Origin: Thermoplasmatota archaeon
GTDB taxonomy: Archaea > Thermoplasmatota > Thermoplasmata > Thermoplasmatales > Thermoplasmataceae
NCBI GenBank assembly: GCA_023487205.1
Contig: JAMDBT010000030.1
Coordinates: forward strand, 1 to 39,616
Reading direction: 5' to 3'
Length of the DNA stretch: 39,616 nt
Shown: positions 1 through 9,170 of the stretch, piece after piece
Layout of the letters: each line of letters opens with the position of its first letter
How positions within the stretch are numbered: position 1 is the stretch's first letter
Notes under the pieces: generated by a model
The model's input: only the letters and a program-made list of their open reading frames with translations
Told to the model about the DNA's origin: nothing
Databases searched by the model: none
Position numbers and translations under genes: made by a program

Positions 1-834
1 GAGTACATCTTCATGTTTCAATCCACGCACCCGTGAAGGGTGCGACAAGCTCGTAGACTTCCTCCCCATTCTCGACCATGTTTCAATCCACGCACCCGTG
101 AAGGGTGCGACCTGCGGCTGCTCCCTTCCCTTCTTCGGAGAGCGTGTTTCAATCCACGCACCCGTGAAGGGTGCGACCATTTGGTCTGTTGCTTCTCCAT
201 CCTGATATAAATGTTTCAATCCACGCACCCGTGAAGGGTGCGACTTCCGCCCGTATTCCCAGCAAGACCCACTTGACAGGTTTCAATCCACGCACCCGTG
301 AAGGGTGCGACCCTCCAGCGAATCGATTTCGAGGAAAAGCATGGCGTTTCAATCCACGCACCCGTGAAGGGTGCGACGTCTTGGTACTTGACGAGAGCCA
401 GAAGCTTAAGGTTTCAATCCACGCACCCGTGAAGGGTGCGACCTATGTACAGTAGGAGATGAGACACCAGCGATGGTTTCAATCCACGCACCCGTGAAGG
501 GTGCGACAACTGACACCTGTTCAGATCCGGATACGATGTTGTTTCAATCCACGCACCCGTGAAGGGTGCGACCTGCCGATCTCGCCGCGAACAACCTGTC
601 CATAGTGTTTCAATCCACGCACCCGTGAAGGGTGCGACGATTTTGTGCAGTTTACAGTTTATGGAATGGAAGTTTCAATCCACGCACCCGTGAAGGGTGC
701 GACTCGTTCTTGCGGTAATGGTGCTGAGCACTATCAGTTTCAATCCACGCACCCGTGAAGGGTGCGACTTTTAATATATCAAGCAGTAAACTTGAAGTAT
801 TAGTTTCAATCCACGCACCCGTGAAGGGTGCGAC
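1..834 (-). CRISPR. Type I-C CRISPR array, 13 repeats in view, truncated by the left window edge
   Basis: Thirteen identical 32-base repeats start at 15, 80, 146, 213, 280, 346, 411, 476, 541, 607, 672, 737 and 803. The 12 complete spacers are 33-35 bases; bases 1-14 are part of a further spacer. On the minus strand each repeat begins GTCGCACCC and ends TGGATTGAAAC. Inside it CGCACCC and GGGTGCG form a 7-bp stem around a 5-base loop. This is the type I-C repeat class cut by Cas5c to leave an 11-base 5' handle. Transcription should run leftward from the leader next to cas2, so the newest spacer is 769-802. No repeat differs from the others, so the distal end is not in the window. Short open frames inside the array only reflect the repeat. 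Confidence 0.98.
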
Positions 835-1005
835 CGCATATTCCAAATATAGCGAAAATAAGCGCACTTTATTATTATTTTTCGCGATTGCATACTATCA
901 TACTCTGCTAACTATATTTATGATTAATTATACAATTCTCGCAAGTCGCTCAGCACTACGTCCGCCGATCTATCCGATTTCGCGTGGTCACTTGGGGTTC
1001 GCCAC
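835..1005 (-). promoter_or_regulatory. CRISPR leader
   Basis: This 171-base stretch lies between the last repeat and the cas2 stop codon. It is A+T rich near the array (835-925). By position it must hold the array promoter and the signals for spacer integration. No conserved leader motif can be named from sequence alone. Confidence 0.8.
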
Positions 1006-1296
1006 CTAATATAATATGACTCCCTCGGGATCGTACCCTTGTTTTGCACCATAGTGTTCAATTCTGTTTTTCCAGTTTTTTCCAAGAAAATAGTAGCGTA
1101 AACTGTCAGTTTCAGGGTCTACTATGCTCTCAAGGCGATGTCTAAGCTCTGTAAATTGGTAAGGCTCCAATAGACATTCGAATACAGAATTTTGGACGCG
1201 TTGACCTAGGTCCACACATTCTTTTGCGATCTGCCGCAGACGTTTCGCGCCTGCAGAGCTTGAGGTATTAACATCATAAGTTATCAGAACCATCAT
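1006..1296 (-). CDS. cas2: CRISPR-associated endonuclease Cas2 (type I-C)
   Basis: The 96-residue product has the Cas2 ferredoxin-like fold signature: it opens MMVLITYDVNT, with the conserved Asp after the first strand, followed by RLRQIAKECVDLGQRVQNSVFEC. Cas2 dimers bridge two Cas1 dimers in the spacer-integration complex. The length is normal for the family. It is the last gene of the cas operon, 14 bases after cas1. A Shine-Dalgarno-like GAGGTC (about 1303-1309) precedes two adjacent ATG codons (1296 and 1293), so translation is probably independent of cas1. The leader and array follow directly. Identification is firm from sequence and context. Confidence 0.96.
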   Translation of the reverse strand: MMVLITYDVNTSSSAGAKRLRQIAKECVDLGQRVQNSVFECLLEPYQFTELRHRLESIVDPETDSLRYYFLGKNWKNRIEHYGAKQGYDPEGVILY

Positions 1297-1310
1297 CTCT
1301 CAAGACCTCA

Positions 1311-2342
1311 CTATTTCCAAAGAAACGGTGGATAGTCATCCAAGTCTCCCCTAATATTCCTTGCAAGAAGCATTGACTGAACATAAGGAATGAGGCCCAC
1401 CTGTATTTTCTCCTCTAGAAAAGTGTGAACGATTTCCTCCCTTTTCCTGTTCTGCCACGAGATTAGTACTTCCTTTCTTGTCTCGTCATTCATCAGAACA
1501 GCCCCATTTTCGCGTTTGACAAACCCGTTTTCTGAGACCTGTTTTCTGTTGATAAGGGACAATACCATTCTGTCAGCTAGATACGGCCTAAGTTCTTCCA
1601 TCACGTCAAGTGCGAGGCTCTTTCTTCCCGGTCTATCAGTATGCAGATAACCAACCTGGGGATCGAGGCCCACGGTTTCAAGTGCTGAGATGCATTCATG
1701 AGCCAGAAGTGTGTAAACGAACGAAAGAAGGGCATTTACATAATCTGTTGGTGGTCTCTTTATCCGTTCGCCGAATGTAAAATGTTCCTTTTGATTCATT
1801 ACCAGGCTGTCGAATTTGGAAAAATAGGCGTTAGCAGCCTCTCCCTCGATTCCCCTTACTGTATCAACCGAAGTGGCATTTTCGACCCTTCCGATCATGT
1901 CTTTCATGCGGTCTATGGTATTGCCGATACCATCGTCCGGAATTACATCGCCATGGTCTCTGATCACCCTTTGCAGGACTCTTCTAGAATTATGTATTTT
2001 TCCTTCAACGAATCGCTTAGCAAGCCTTAGTTTCTCGTGTTCCTCGTCGGCCCATCTGTACTGTTTTCTTCTAAGAAGAACGTTTCCTGAAACCTCGCCT
2101 GATACCCTAGCCAGAAACTTGCCGTGCTCGGTCAGAAAACTCAATTCGACACCTCTCTCGCTGCAAAGGTGCATGGCAGATGGGCTTGCCCCTATGTATC
2201 CAAAGCAGACGATACCTTCCAGATTATGAATAGGTACTCTGAAACGTATTTCGTCCTTGACCTTAACAAGAATGTTTTCTCCTTCTCGTGCGAGATACGA
2301 TTCCGGAGTCGTGACATAAAGGGTGTTGAGAAGCTTCCTCAC
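1311..2342 (-). CDS. cas1: CRISPR-associated integrase Cas1 (type I-C)
   Basis: The 343-residue product starts MRKLLNTLYVTTPESYL, typical of type I-C Cas1. It carries the metal-binding acidic/His set of the integrase: Glu in GIEGEAANAYF, His in VGYLHTDRPGRKS and the acidic residue of LALDVMEELRP. With Cas2 it inserts new spacers at the leader end of the array. The start is GTG and overlaps the cas4 stop by 4 bases (GTGA), which indicates translational coupling. The C-terminus ends about 14 bases before cas2. The length is normal and no key residue appears to be missing. The whole cas cluster is A+T richer than the ribosomal genes nearby. Confidence 0.97.
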   Translation of the reverse strand: MRKLLNTLYVTTPESYLAREGENILVKVKDEIRFRVPIHNLEGIVCFGYIGASPSAMHLCSERGVELSFLTEHGKFLARVSGEVSGNVLLRRKQYRWADEEHEKLRLAKRFVEGKIHNSRRVLQRVIRDHGDVIPDDGIGNTIDRMKDMIGRVENATSVDTVRGIEGEAANAYFSKFDSLVMNQKEHFTFGERIKRPPTDYVNALLSFVYTLLAHECISALETVGLDPQVGYLHTDRPGRKSLALDVMEELRPYLADRMVLSLINRKQVSENGFVKRENGAVLMNDETRKEVLISWQNRKREEIVHTFLEEKIQVGLIPYVQSMLLARNIRGDLDDYPPFLWK

Positions 2343-3001
2343 TCTAAATCCTTATCCTCATGTGTTAACAGTTTAGCTAGATACTTTCCAACAGCTCCAC
2401 TTGATGCGTTCCAATCGGGTTGGCAGATTTCGTACAGTGAGCACCGTAAACAGTGTTTTTCCTTCTTGGGAGCTGGCATGAATCCGCGACTGGCCATCCA
2501 ATGCATCTTAGTGGACAGGGTTTCAACGCGATCTCTGAGCTTACTGTCAAAAATTACTGTCTCTCTTCTGCGAGTCTCATTATAGTACAGGTAGCCTTCA
2601 TTCATGGTTATATTCAACATTTCTTCCAGGGCAATAGCTTGGGCACAAAGCTGGACTGCATCCCTATCATCAGGTTTAGGTCTCCCTCTCTTGTATTCGA
2701 CCGGCCATACTTTCCACCTTCCGGCTCTTCCCTCAAGGGAGATTGACTCCGTCCCCAGCAGATTGTCATCCCTTATGTATTCTATTACATCGGCTACTCC
2801 TTGCAACCCCAACTTCATTGATATTATTGGGACACTCCTGGTGGTACGAGTCTCCCCCCTAGTCTCATTTTCAAATGGGTTATCTGCGCGCTCGTGGACG
2901 TGCTTTCCCTCGACCGTGAGCACGTTTTCCTCCCACCGTTGCTCAATATGTATTAGGGCCCACTGCCTCTCACAGAAGGCCATATGCTGGATCCCCGACA
3001 A
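2339..3001 (-). CDS. cas4: CRISPR-associated exonuclease Cas4 (type I-C); true N-terminus probably upstream
   Basis: RecB-type PD-(D/E)XK nuclease with a 4Fe-4S cluster, used to trim and orient prespacers. From the TTG at 3001 the product is 220 residues. Visible features are the first cluster Cys in AFCERQWALIHIEQ, the nuclease VEYKRGRPK motif, and three C-terminal Cys in HCLRCSLYEICQPDW. The family usually begins about a dozen residues earlier. Here the same frame stays open for 15 codons back to the cas7 stop (3047) and encodes YSEDEFLLLSGIQH, which fits the family N-terminus. No ATG, GTG or other TTG lies in that stretch. Either TTG 3001 is used and the product is slightly short, or a start was lost by a small indel near the out-of-frame ATG at 3029-3031. 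Confidence 0.93.
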   Translation of the reverse strand: MSGIQHMAFCERQWALIHIEQRWEENVLTVEGKHVHERADNPFENETRGETRTTRSVPIISMKLGLQGVADVIEYIRDDNLLGTESISLEGRAGRWKVWPVEYKRGRPKPDDRDAVQLCAQAIALEEMLNITMNEGYLYYNETRRRETVIFDSKLRDRVETLSTKMHWMASRGFMPAPKKEKHCLRCSLYEICQPDWNASSGAVGKYLAKLLTHEDKDLE

Positions 3002-3046
3002 AAGGAGGAATTCATCCTCTGAATACGCATGCGTTGTGAAACCCCT

Positions 3047-3961
3047 CTAACGTCCGCTAATGATCTCAGGCTTCAGGTCTGGGAACTCCTTAAGGTGAAT
3101 ATCATAGTCTTCAATGTTGGTTGCCTCAGTTAACCCTTCCTTTAGTGATATCTGCAATGAGTGGTGAACATCTGCAGACGAGTGTTGTCCATTCTTTGAA
3201 TTATGCCTCCACCAATAAACCCGGTAGACCTCCATGCTTCCTTCTGGTCTAGCAGAAGATGCGTCATTTTCAAATAGCCCTATCAAAGCCCCTTTGATCG
3301 CCTCTGCATCCTCGTCTGTAAATCCAGTCTTACTGGCCAACTGTGAGTTAATGCTACCGTAGAACACATAAACACCATAATCAACTCGATGCTTCATCCC
3401 CATGGTATCTGAAGACTTCTTCTTCCCATCTCCTTCACCGCTGACGCTCTTTGTGATCTGAATGCTTGAAATACTGATTGGATTTACGCTAAAGGCAGGA
3501 TGGATTGAAACGGGTCCTCGAATTCCAATCGAAACGGATTCGTTGCTACCCTCGTTCCTTTCTTCACTTTCGCCCACAGATTCAGTGCCTTTCTTTTTGC
3601 TTCGACCTTTATTCTGAGAACCCTTGTATGCAAATACCTGGCCGAATGCGCGTACATCAAGCCATTTCTTGCAGGCTTCCTCGCGAAATCTCTTTTCATC
3701 CCTAAGATAATCCTTTAATTCACCTTCAGCTCGTGCACGGAGACTCCGATAATCATCGATTCTATCATCATCTGGTTGAACAAATATTGGTTTTCCTGCC
3801 TCCATTAGTCGATTTCTTATCTTGCGTTTGATACTAACGTCTGAAAGTTCACCGTAACCTTCGTAATTGACACGAGGTCTATTTCCATTTAGTGGGTCTC
3901 CATTGGGATTCGCATTCCTCACGCTAACTATCACAGCAAAATCAATCTTGTGTTCCAACAT
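3047..3961 (-). CDS. cas7: Cascade backbone protein Cas7c/Csd2 (type I-C)
   Basis: The 304-residue product starts [23 protein letters not shown], followed by LPR/RPRVNYEGYG-type and SIKRKIRNRL motifs, the hallmark of Csd2. It forms the helical backbone that holds crRNA in the I-C surveillance complex. Other family blocks seen are DVRAFGQVFAYKG, GIRGPVSIHPAFSV, QITKSVSGE, SSDTMGMKHRVDYGVYVFYGS and NDASSARPEGSMEV. A low-complexity Lys/Glu/Ser stretch (about residues 118-143) is inserted before GIRGPVS. The ATG at 3961 overlaps the cas8c end by 20 bases and is preceded by AGGTGA at about 3968-3974. Confidence 0.96.
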   Translation of the reverse strand: MLEHKIDFAVIVSVRNANPNGDPLNGNRPRVNYEGYGELSDVSIKRKIRNRLMEAGKPIFVQPDDDRIDDYRSLRARAEGELKDYLRDEKRFREEACKKWLDVRAFGQVFAYKGSQNKGRSKKKGTESVGESEERNEGSNESVSIGIRGPVSIHPAFSVNPISISSIQITKSVSGEGDGKKKSSDTMGMKHRVDYGVYVFYGSINSQLASKTGFTDEDAEAIKGALIGLFENDASSARPEGSMEVYRVYWWRHNSKNGQHSSADVHHSLQISLKEGLTEATNIEDYDIHLKEFPDLKPEIISGR

Positions 3962-4370
3962 TTCCGTTCACCTCATTCTTTTCATCAACATCCAAAATTT
4001 GGCCTTGACTGTTTGTTTTCTGACTAATCCAGAGGGCCTCACGTTGGCAGTAATACCCTAGCAAAAATTCACCGCTCAACTTCTTATCGCTCTTGAAATC
4101 TTCCGCCAGAAATTTTGATCCCACCTCTGTTATTAATTTTTCCCTAGAGGACACCTTTTTCCCTAATCTTGCTTTATAAGGGGCAAGTGCGAGATAGATA
4201 GTTCGCCATGTAGTGAATGGGTGTTCCGCAAATCTGTTCATCAATCTTGCCGCGGTTGTTTGTCGATTTTCATCAGATTCGTTCAGAGCCCAACTTTCAA
4301 TATTATCAGCCAGTGCCAGAAGCCTTCCATACAGATAATCCCTTGATTTCCTATTTTCTTCTAAACTCAT
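3942..4370 (-). CDS. cas11c: Probable internally initiated small subunit Cas11c
   Basis: Type I-C systems are known to make the small Cascade subunit from an internal start in cas8c. Here Met500 of Cas8c (ATG at 4370-4368, minus strand) is followed by [20 protein letters not shown], the block where known I-C small subunits begin. It would give a 142-residue helical protein. The bases just upstream on the minus strand carry AGGGA about 6 bases before the ATG, a plausible ribosome-binding site. The seen parts are the ATG, the purine-rich site and the conserved block; use of the start is inference. Confidence 0.65.
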   Translation of the reverse strand: MSLEENRKSRDYLYGRLLALADNIESWALNESDENRQTTAARLMNRFAEHPFTTWRTIYLALAPYKARLGKKVSSREKLITEVGSKFLAEDFKSDKKLSGEFLLGYYCQREALWISQKTNSQGQILDVDEKNEVNGNVGTQD

Positions 4371-5867
4371 ATTAAATCCCTTACTCCAATAGTACTTTCT
4401 ATAAATCGCGCACGCGATACTGAGCGTTTTCTCCCACATCCTTTTTTCAATTCCAATTCGGTTTGAAGCACGCCGCACACATGACTCCACAATGTCTGCA
4501 GGTAACTTCTCACCATCAATGATGCAGGGAAGCAATCTTTCTAGAGTTGATTTCTGAAGTTTGTCGCTTATGTTTTTCCCGTAGGCCGATTCGGCTATGT
4601 CACTGAGTGCAGGGGTGCCAATATACTTGATAGCAATTTTCTGTTTGTCCCTTGAAATCCACCAAGAACAAGTCTCATACCAATTCTTTATCCTATTCAG
4701 GAAGTCTGACCCAGTCAATTCTCGATAGAATGTTATGGAGATCCTTCCGGGTGTAGCAGAATCAATACCCATAACTACGATGTCTGCAGAATCGCCGAGA
4801 TTGGTGTGGTATCCCCTTAATTTCTGGTTTAATTTATGGGCAAATTCTTCGGAAGTTGTTGCCGGGACCAACGAATCGTTATCTAGGAAGTCAAAAGAAT
4901 CCATTAAAGGATCTGGAACCTTGATCCCTGCAGTCGACCAAGCAACTATAGCCTGATCATTGTGCATGTATCCCTGTTTCCTGATTAGCCAGCGTAGGGC
5001 ATTGTGCGCTTTTTGTGTTACTTCGTAACTAACTCCGCACGCCTGATCCGAGGTCTGAAACCTCCCCCGGAATGTAAATCCAGAGGTATCGTTTGAAGAA
5101 ATTATCTTGGCTTGATCAGCATCATGTCTCAATTTTTTTGGGTGCTGTTCGGCTGCGAAACTCAGGTCTCCTGTAACATAGCAAAGAGTTTTGTGCGTTT
5201 TGGTAGATTCGTAATATTTCGCCCAGCTCTCGAACAATTTTCGATCTGTATGTAACTTTGTCTGAGGATCACCCGGGATTTCCACGCTCCAACGTACAAA
5301 AGCTTCGGCTTGACGTTTATTTGGGGAGACCTTGAAAATCTCAGGAATCGGCTTCTTTTCCCATTGTTCTATGAGTTCTCCATCAGGTCCGGCGACCAAT
5401 ACACCGTAATTTACTAGGTCCTTGATCACAGTGCCTTTCCGAATATAGTCCAATACCCTCACTGCCTTTGGATCCGAATTACCCGACTCGCACCACGCGC
5501 TTAGAAGCTTTTCATATTCTTCATATGGTTCCATTGGATTTTCAGCATAACCTGATGTAACCGTTCCTCCAAACTCACTGAAATCTTTGGCAACATATTG
5601 TAATTTGTCGCTCAGGGGGTGAGGCTTTGGTTTCTTTCCAGATCTCCCTCCTGATTCTTCAGTGCATGGGATGATAGTTTGGGAGTCAGTCTTTGGTAGC
5701 ACCGCGGCACGACTGAAGTCACCGTTGTGATCGATAGTGATCTCAATCTGTGCTTCTTGAGTTGTGTGACCAATTGGCAATAGTATAGCATCACCACTTG
5801 CTGTATCGAATGATGCTGTCGAGTGGCACTGTTCGTAGGTCTCATACAATTTTTGTATCCAACTCAT
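3942..5867 (-). CDS. cas8c: Cascade large subunit Cas8c/Csd1 (type I-C)
   Basis: The 641-residue product opens [14 protein letters not shown], like Csd1 proteins (short N-terminal LY..Y helix, then a beta domain with [16 protein letters not shown]). Cas8c recognises the PAM and recruits Cas3. Later blocks are typical: [42 protein letters not shown] and, near the C-terminus, [16 protein letters not shown]. The ATG start (5867) overlaps the cas5c stop by 4 bases (ATGA), so it is translationally coupled. The C-terminal 142 residues probably also exist as a separate small subunit (see the Cas11c entry). The length is within or slightly above the family range. Identification rests on both sequence blocks and operon position. 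Confidence 0.95.
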   Translation of the reverse strand: MSWIQKLYETYEQCHSTASFDTASGDAILLPIGHTTQEAQIEITIDHNGDFSRAAVLPKTDSQTIIPCTEESGGRSGKKPKPHPLSDKLQYVAKDFSEFGGTVTSGYAENPMEPYEEYEKLLSAWCESGNSDPKAVRVLDYIRKGTVIKDLVNYGVLVAGPDGELIEQWEKKPIPEIFKVSPNKRQAEAFVRWSVEIPGDPQTKLHTDRKLFESWAKYYESTKTHKTLCYVTGDLSFAAEQHPKKLRHDADQAKIISSNDTSGFTFRGRFQTSDQACGVSYEVTQKAHNALRWLIRKQGYMHNDQAIVAWSTAGIKVPDPLMDSFDFLDNDSLVPATTSEEFAHKLNQKLRGYHTNLGDSADIVVMGIDSATPGRISITFYRELTGSDFLNRIKNWYETCSWWISRDKQKIAIKYIGTPALSDIAESAYGKNISDKLQKSTLERLLPCIIDGEKLPADIVESCVRRASNRIGIEKRMWEKTLSIACAIYRKYYWSKGFNMSLEENRKSRDYLYGRLLALADNIESWALNESDENRQTTAARLMNRFAEHPFTTWRTIYLALAPYKARLGKKVSSREKLITEVGSKFLAEDFKSDKKLSGEFLLGYYCQREALWISQKTNSQGQILDVDEKNEVNGNVGTQD

Positions 5868-6589
5868 GAACTATCCCTCCACCCCTCCAAATTGTCCTTG
5901 AGCAGTTCCTCCTCCATTAATCCTACAGAATCAATCTTGCTCGCAACCATTGGCCTTACAAACTTGGTAAATGTACACTCGTCCGGGCGAATGAATCGAA
6001 TAACGCCGTTGTTCATCCTTGGGTGCCAGAATCTGGCGCGAAGTTCGTCAAATCCAATTTCGTCAGGGTAATCGAAACCATGAAACATAAAGTCAAATGA
6101 CAACTCGCCGCATTGATCATAGAACCCAATCCCAGAGCCGAATTGGCAGGGTTCAACGTAGCCCTGACATTCACGCGTCCCAAGAAAAATGTCTCTTCTT
6201 CCACCTCTTTCAATCATTCTCTTCGCAACGAAGTAATGCTTGTTTTCGTTCCGGTCCTGTTCCATATCTGGTCTGTTTCTGTTCCACTCGAAGTGAGCCT
6301 GCACCTGATACTCAACATCTGCCAAATATGTATAAATGCTCAACTCGTGTTTTCCTTCCCCGTAGCTGATAGGCTTTGCACTTCTGGTCTGGGTCTTGAT
6401 AGGTTTCATAACACGCATCTTATCTATCAACCAAATAATGGTTGGTTTCCAATATGCCGACTCCAATATTCCCTTCAAAGCCTGATACGTTGGAATTTGG
6501 TAAGATGACTTTTCTCCCCCTATCTTAGTAAGCGGATCAGTAAACAAGGCATACTTCCCATAAACCCTAAACTCTACCTTGTTTTCCAC
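5864..6589 (-). CDS. cas5c: crRNA-processing endoribonuclease Cas5c/Cas5d (type I-C)
   Basis: The 241-residue RAMP protein opens with [14 protein letters not shown] and continues [20 protein letters not shown]. In type I-C, which lacks Cas6, Cas5c cuts the pre-crRNA at the base of the repeat hairpin and stays on the crRNA 5' handle. Residues Tyr46, Lys117 and His118 fall at the places of the catalytic Tyr/Lys/His triad described for Bacillus halodurans Cas5c. The family block [15 protein letters not shown] is present. The start is GTG with a strong AGGTGA just upstream, and the gene ends in a 4-base overlap with cas8c. No separate cas6 gene is visible in the window, as expected. Confidence 0.95.
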   Translation of the reverse strand: MENKVEFRVYGKYALFTDPLTKIGGEKSSYQIPTYQALKGILESAYWKPTIIWLIDKMRVMKPIKTQTRSAKPISYGEGKHELSIYTYLADVEYQVQAHFEWNRNRPDMEQDRNENKHYFVAKRMIERGGRRDIFLGTRECQGYVEPCQFGSGIGFYDQCGELSFDFMFHGFDYPDEIGFDELRARFWHPRMNNGVIRFIRPDECTFTKFVRPMVASKIDSVGLMEEELLKDNLEGWRDSS

Positions 6590-6600
6590 CTTTCACCTCA

Positions 6601-9090
6601 CTATGCATTATAAAAGGGCATATCGCTAGTTGGTTCACCACTAAAGCCATGATCTTGATCATAATAAGAGCTTTCGATATAAAAAATCTCGGCTCTGTCT
6701 CGAATTTCATGAATGACTCCCTGCGCCCTCAAATTCTGAAATTCGTAGTCAAAGAGATCTATAGAATACCTCTGAGCGGCCTTTATTAGTCTGTACTCAG
6801 TTTCAAGACTGGGGGCACCGCAAAGCTTCTCAATAATTCCTGCTCCGGCCCTATACGGAACAATTACCCCATGCACATTCGAATCTATGACATTAAATGC
6901 GTTGGAAGCTGTCATAAATGACTGTCTCAGTTGTATATTGGGTGATGAATTATTAATTCTGTTGTATTCCTGAAGCGAAATGGAGTTGGTCGATAAAAGG
7001 TTAAACAGAGTATCTTCCCTATTCACTAGAGAGCCTCTATGAATCTTATAAGGCATCTCATCCTTTTTGTCATAGAAGAAATATGTGTAATATGTTTCAA
7101 TAGCTTTTGGCCCAAGAACATCCTCATCGAATTGTTTCGGGTCTCTCTTAAAATCATTCAACACGCGCTGTGCAATATCCCTGCCTGTCGAAATACTCTT
7201 CAAATTGCTGAGGTTCTCATCTTTGGGATTTATTACAAAGAACCTTCCAAGAGAAGCTCTACTTCCATTGCGATTGCATCTGCCCGCAGCCTGGGCTAAC
7301 GAGTCCAGGCCTGCCAGATATCGTATTACACTTCCGAAATCTATGTCTATTCCTGCTTCAATGAGCTGAGTGCTAACACAAACCACCCGCCCCCCTTCTT
7401 CTAAGCGACTCTTCATACCTCTTAATACTTCCATTCTGTGTTCAGGGCACATGTTTGTGCTTAGATGATAAACTGCGCCATAAGTCTGACTTATTAATTG
7501 CTGAAATAGCCTAAGGGCACCTTTCTTCGTGTTGACTACCACAAGTACGCTTCCAGAGGATTCTAGTTCTTCTTTTACAAGGGCAGCAATTTCTTCTTCT
7601 CGCCATCCACCCGCTTTTCGTTTGTCGAAAAATATCACCCTTCTTAATTCACTGAACAATTGCCCAAGATCTGGAATCATTTCATGTTCGGGGTCAATGT
7701 GAAGGGCTCTTTGAATAGGCTCGATTTTATCAAGCAAGGGCTGAGTCGCCGTGCATAGAACTGCGGTTGAACCACAGTCATCGACAAGAAATTGTACAGC
7801 CACGTTGAAAATTTGAACGCATTTAACAGGAAGGGTTTGCACTTCATCGAAAATTACCACGGAATTCGCAAGGTTGTGCATCCTTCGTGCGTCTCTTGTA
7901 CCGTGACCATAAATAGTATCTAAGAACTTTACCATCGTCGTATAGATTATTGGGGCATCCCAATTTTCCGCTAATAATTTCTGACGAGACGTTTCCTCTT
8001 CAGGAGTTAGGTTTGAATGATGCTCCAGTACAATATTTTCTGGTTTCAGTCCATTTTTATCATTGTTCTCTAATATGTCTATTGCCTTTCCAGCATTCTG
8101 GTCAATTATCGAAGTGTATGGTATAACGTACACAATTCTATCCATCCCATGGATTTGTGCATGTTTCAGTGCAAACCTGAGACTTGAGAGAGTTTTTCCC
8201 CCTCCCGTTGGGACTGACAATTTATAGATGCCTTTAGGCTTAGCAGAAAAATTAAAACAGCTATCGGATACTTTTTGGCGAATCGCGTCGATTCTTTTCT
8301 CTACTTCGGTTTTCCCTGAAGAAAACTCTTCTAGTTTTCTTAAGTATGAATCAAGTCTTTCTATCAGTGCATTCCAATTTTCAAAGCCCTTCAAGTTTCT
8401 TGTGTTGCTTTGTTTTGGAAATTCAAAATCTGCTGTGTTAATCCTATCCGCATCTATCAGACAACTGAAGAGATATCGGGTAAGTAGTCCAACCTTGAAC
8501 CAGTACGTTTCGCGCGAGTCAGTTTTCTTTTTCAATGATCTAACCTTTTGATTTAGGCTTTCTACTACGGTATCACTCGCCAGAATTTCCCAAACGGCGT
8601 GGCCAATTACTTCGCCTAGATTTGCTTCGCATTCTCTTAAGTGCGTTTTTTCTTCAAGTTTATTCATACGCTTTTCAAAAATATCGTTTCCACTGGGATC
8701 GAGACAGTCGATCAATCCTGAATGATGAGATGCAATCACCAGAGACAACAGTTGGGATGACAACAAGGTATCGTTTGATTTACCTTTAAAGAATTCGTGA
8801 ATCATTTGGGCACCAGCGCTAGAGTGATCTATCTTCCCCTTATTGGTCGTCGGATCTACATATTGATCCTCATCTGAATTTATCAATCCAGTTGCTGACC
8901 TTATATATCTGAGGAATTCGTTGCTCGCCTTTCCCAGATCGTGCAGTAATCCAACTATTTTCCCTTGTTGCCCAAGTCCAATCTTAGCAGCGAATTGTTC
9001 GGTTAGTGAAGATGTCTCTAATAGGTGTTGCGAGAGACTTTGTGACTGCCCATCTTCCTCACGAATGTGCGCTATGTATTCTTTGTTCAT
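6601..9090 (-). CDS. cas3: Cas3 HD nuclease-helicase (type I-C)
   Basis: The 829-residue protein has the fused HD nuclease and superfamily 2 helicase layout. HD part: His22, LLHDLGK (His50-Asp51), DHSSAG (His89), SHHSG (122-123) and a late LIDADR (Asp213/Asp215). Helicase part: Walker A VPTGGGKT (about 293-300), the DEVQ box in VIFDEVQTLP (415-418), TATQPLL, and motif VI AQAAGRCNRNG. It is recruited by Cascade and degrades the DNA target processively. It is the first gene of the cas operon; ATG at 9090. All catalytic residues appear intact, so the interference module looks functional. cas5c follows 10 bases downstream. Confidence 0.97.
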   Translation of the reverse strand: MNKEYIAHIREEDGQSQSLSQHLLETSSLTEQFAAKIGLGQQGKIVGLLHDLGKASNEFLRYIRSATGLINSDEDQYVDPTTNKGKIDHSSAGAQMIHEFFKGKSNDTLLSSQLLSLVIASHHSGLIDCLDPSGNDIFEKRMNKLEEKTHLRECEANLGEVIGHAVWEILASDTVVESLNQKVRSLKKKTDSRETYWFKVGLLTRYLFSCLIDADRINTADFEFPKQSNTRNLKGFENWNALIERLDSYLRKLEEFSSGKTEVEKRIDAIRQKVSDSCFNFSAKPKGIYKLSVPTGGGKTLSSLRFALKHAQIHGMDRIVYVIPYTSIIDQNAGKAIDILENNDKNGLKPENIVLEHHSNLTPEEETSRQKLLAENWDAPIIYTTMVKFLDTIYGHGTRDARRMHNLANSVVIFDEVQTLPVKCVQIFNVAVQFLVDDCGSTAVLCTATQPLLDKIEPIQRALHIDPEHEMIPDLGQLFSELRRVIFFDKRKAGGWREEEIAALVKEELESSGSVLVVVNTKKGALRLFQQLISQTYGAVYHLSTNMCPEHRMEVLRGMKSRLEEGGRVVCVSTQLIEAGIDIDFGSVIRYLAGLDSLAQAAGRCNRNGSRASLGRFFVINPKDENLSNLKSISTGRDIAQRVLNDFKRDPKQFDEDVLGPKAIETYYTYFFYDKKDEMPYKIHRGSLVNREDTLFNLLSTNSISLQEYNRINNSSPNIQLRQSFMTASNAFNVIDSNVHGVIVPYRAGAGIIEKLCGAPSLETEYRLIKAAQRYSIDLFDYEFQNLRAQGVIHEIRDRAEIFYIESSYYDQDHGFSGEPTSDMPFYNA

Positions 9091-9170
9091 GGCAATATCC
9101 AGACACCGTGGTCTATTAGCTAGAATTGGAAGTTCATAAAAGCAATTTGGTTATCAAAGAATATTAGGGA
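9091..9170 (-). promoter_or_regulatory. Probable cas operon promoter
   Basis: On the minus strand the only good TATA-like element ahead of cas3 is CTTTTATGA (about 9135-9143), preceded by AAATTG. It would place transcription start some 20 bases before the cas3 ATG. No operator-like palindrome stands out. Assignment is by position only. Confidence 0.4.

Noticed and set aside
18-455. Open frames on both strands within the first 450 bases
   Set aside because: They are translations of the CRISPR repeats (recurring NPRTREGCD/HPSRVRGLK text) and not genes.
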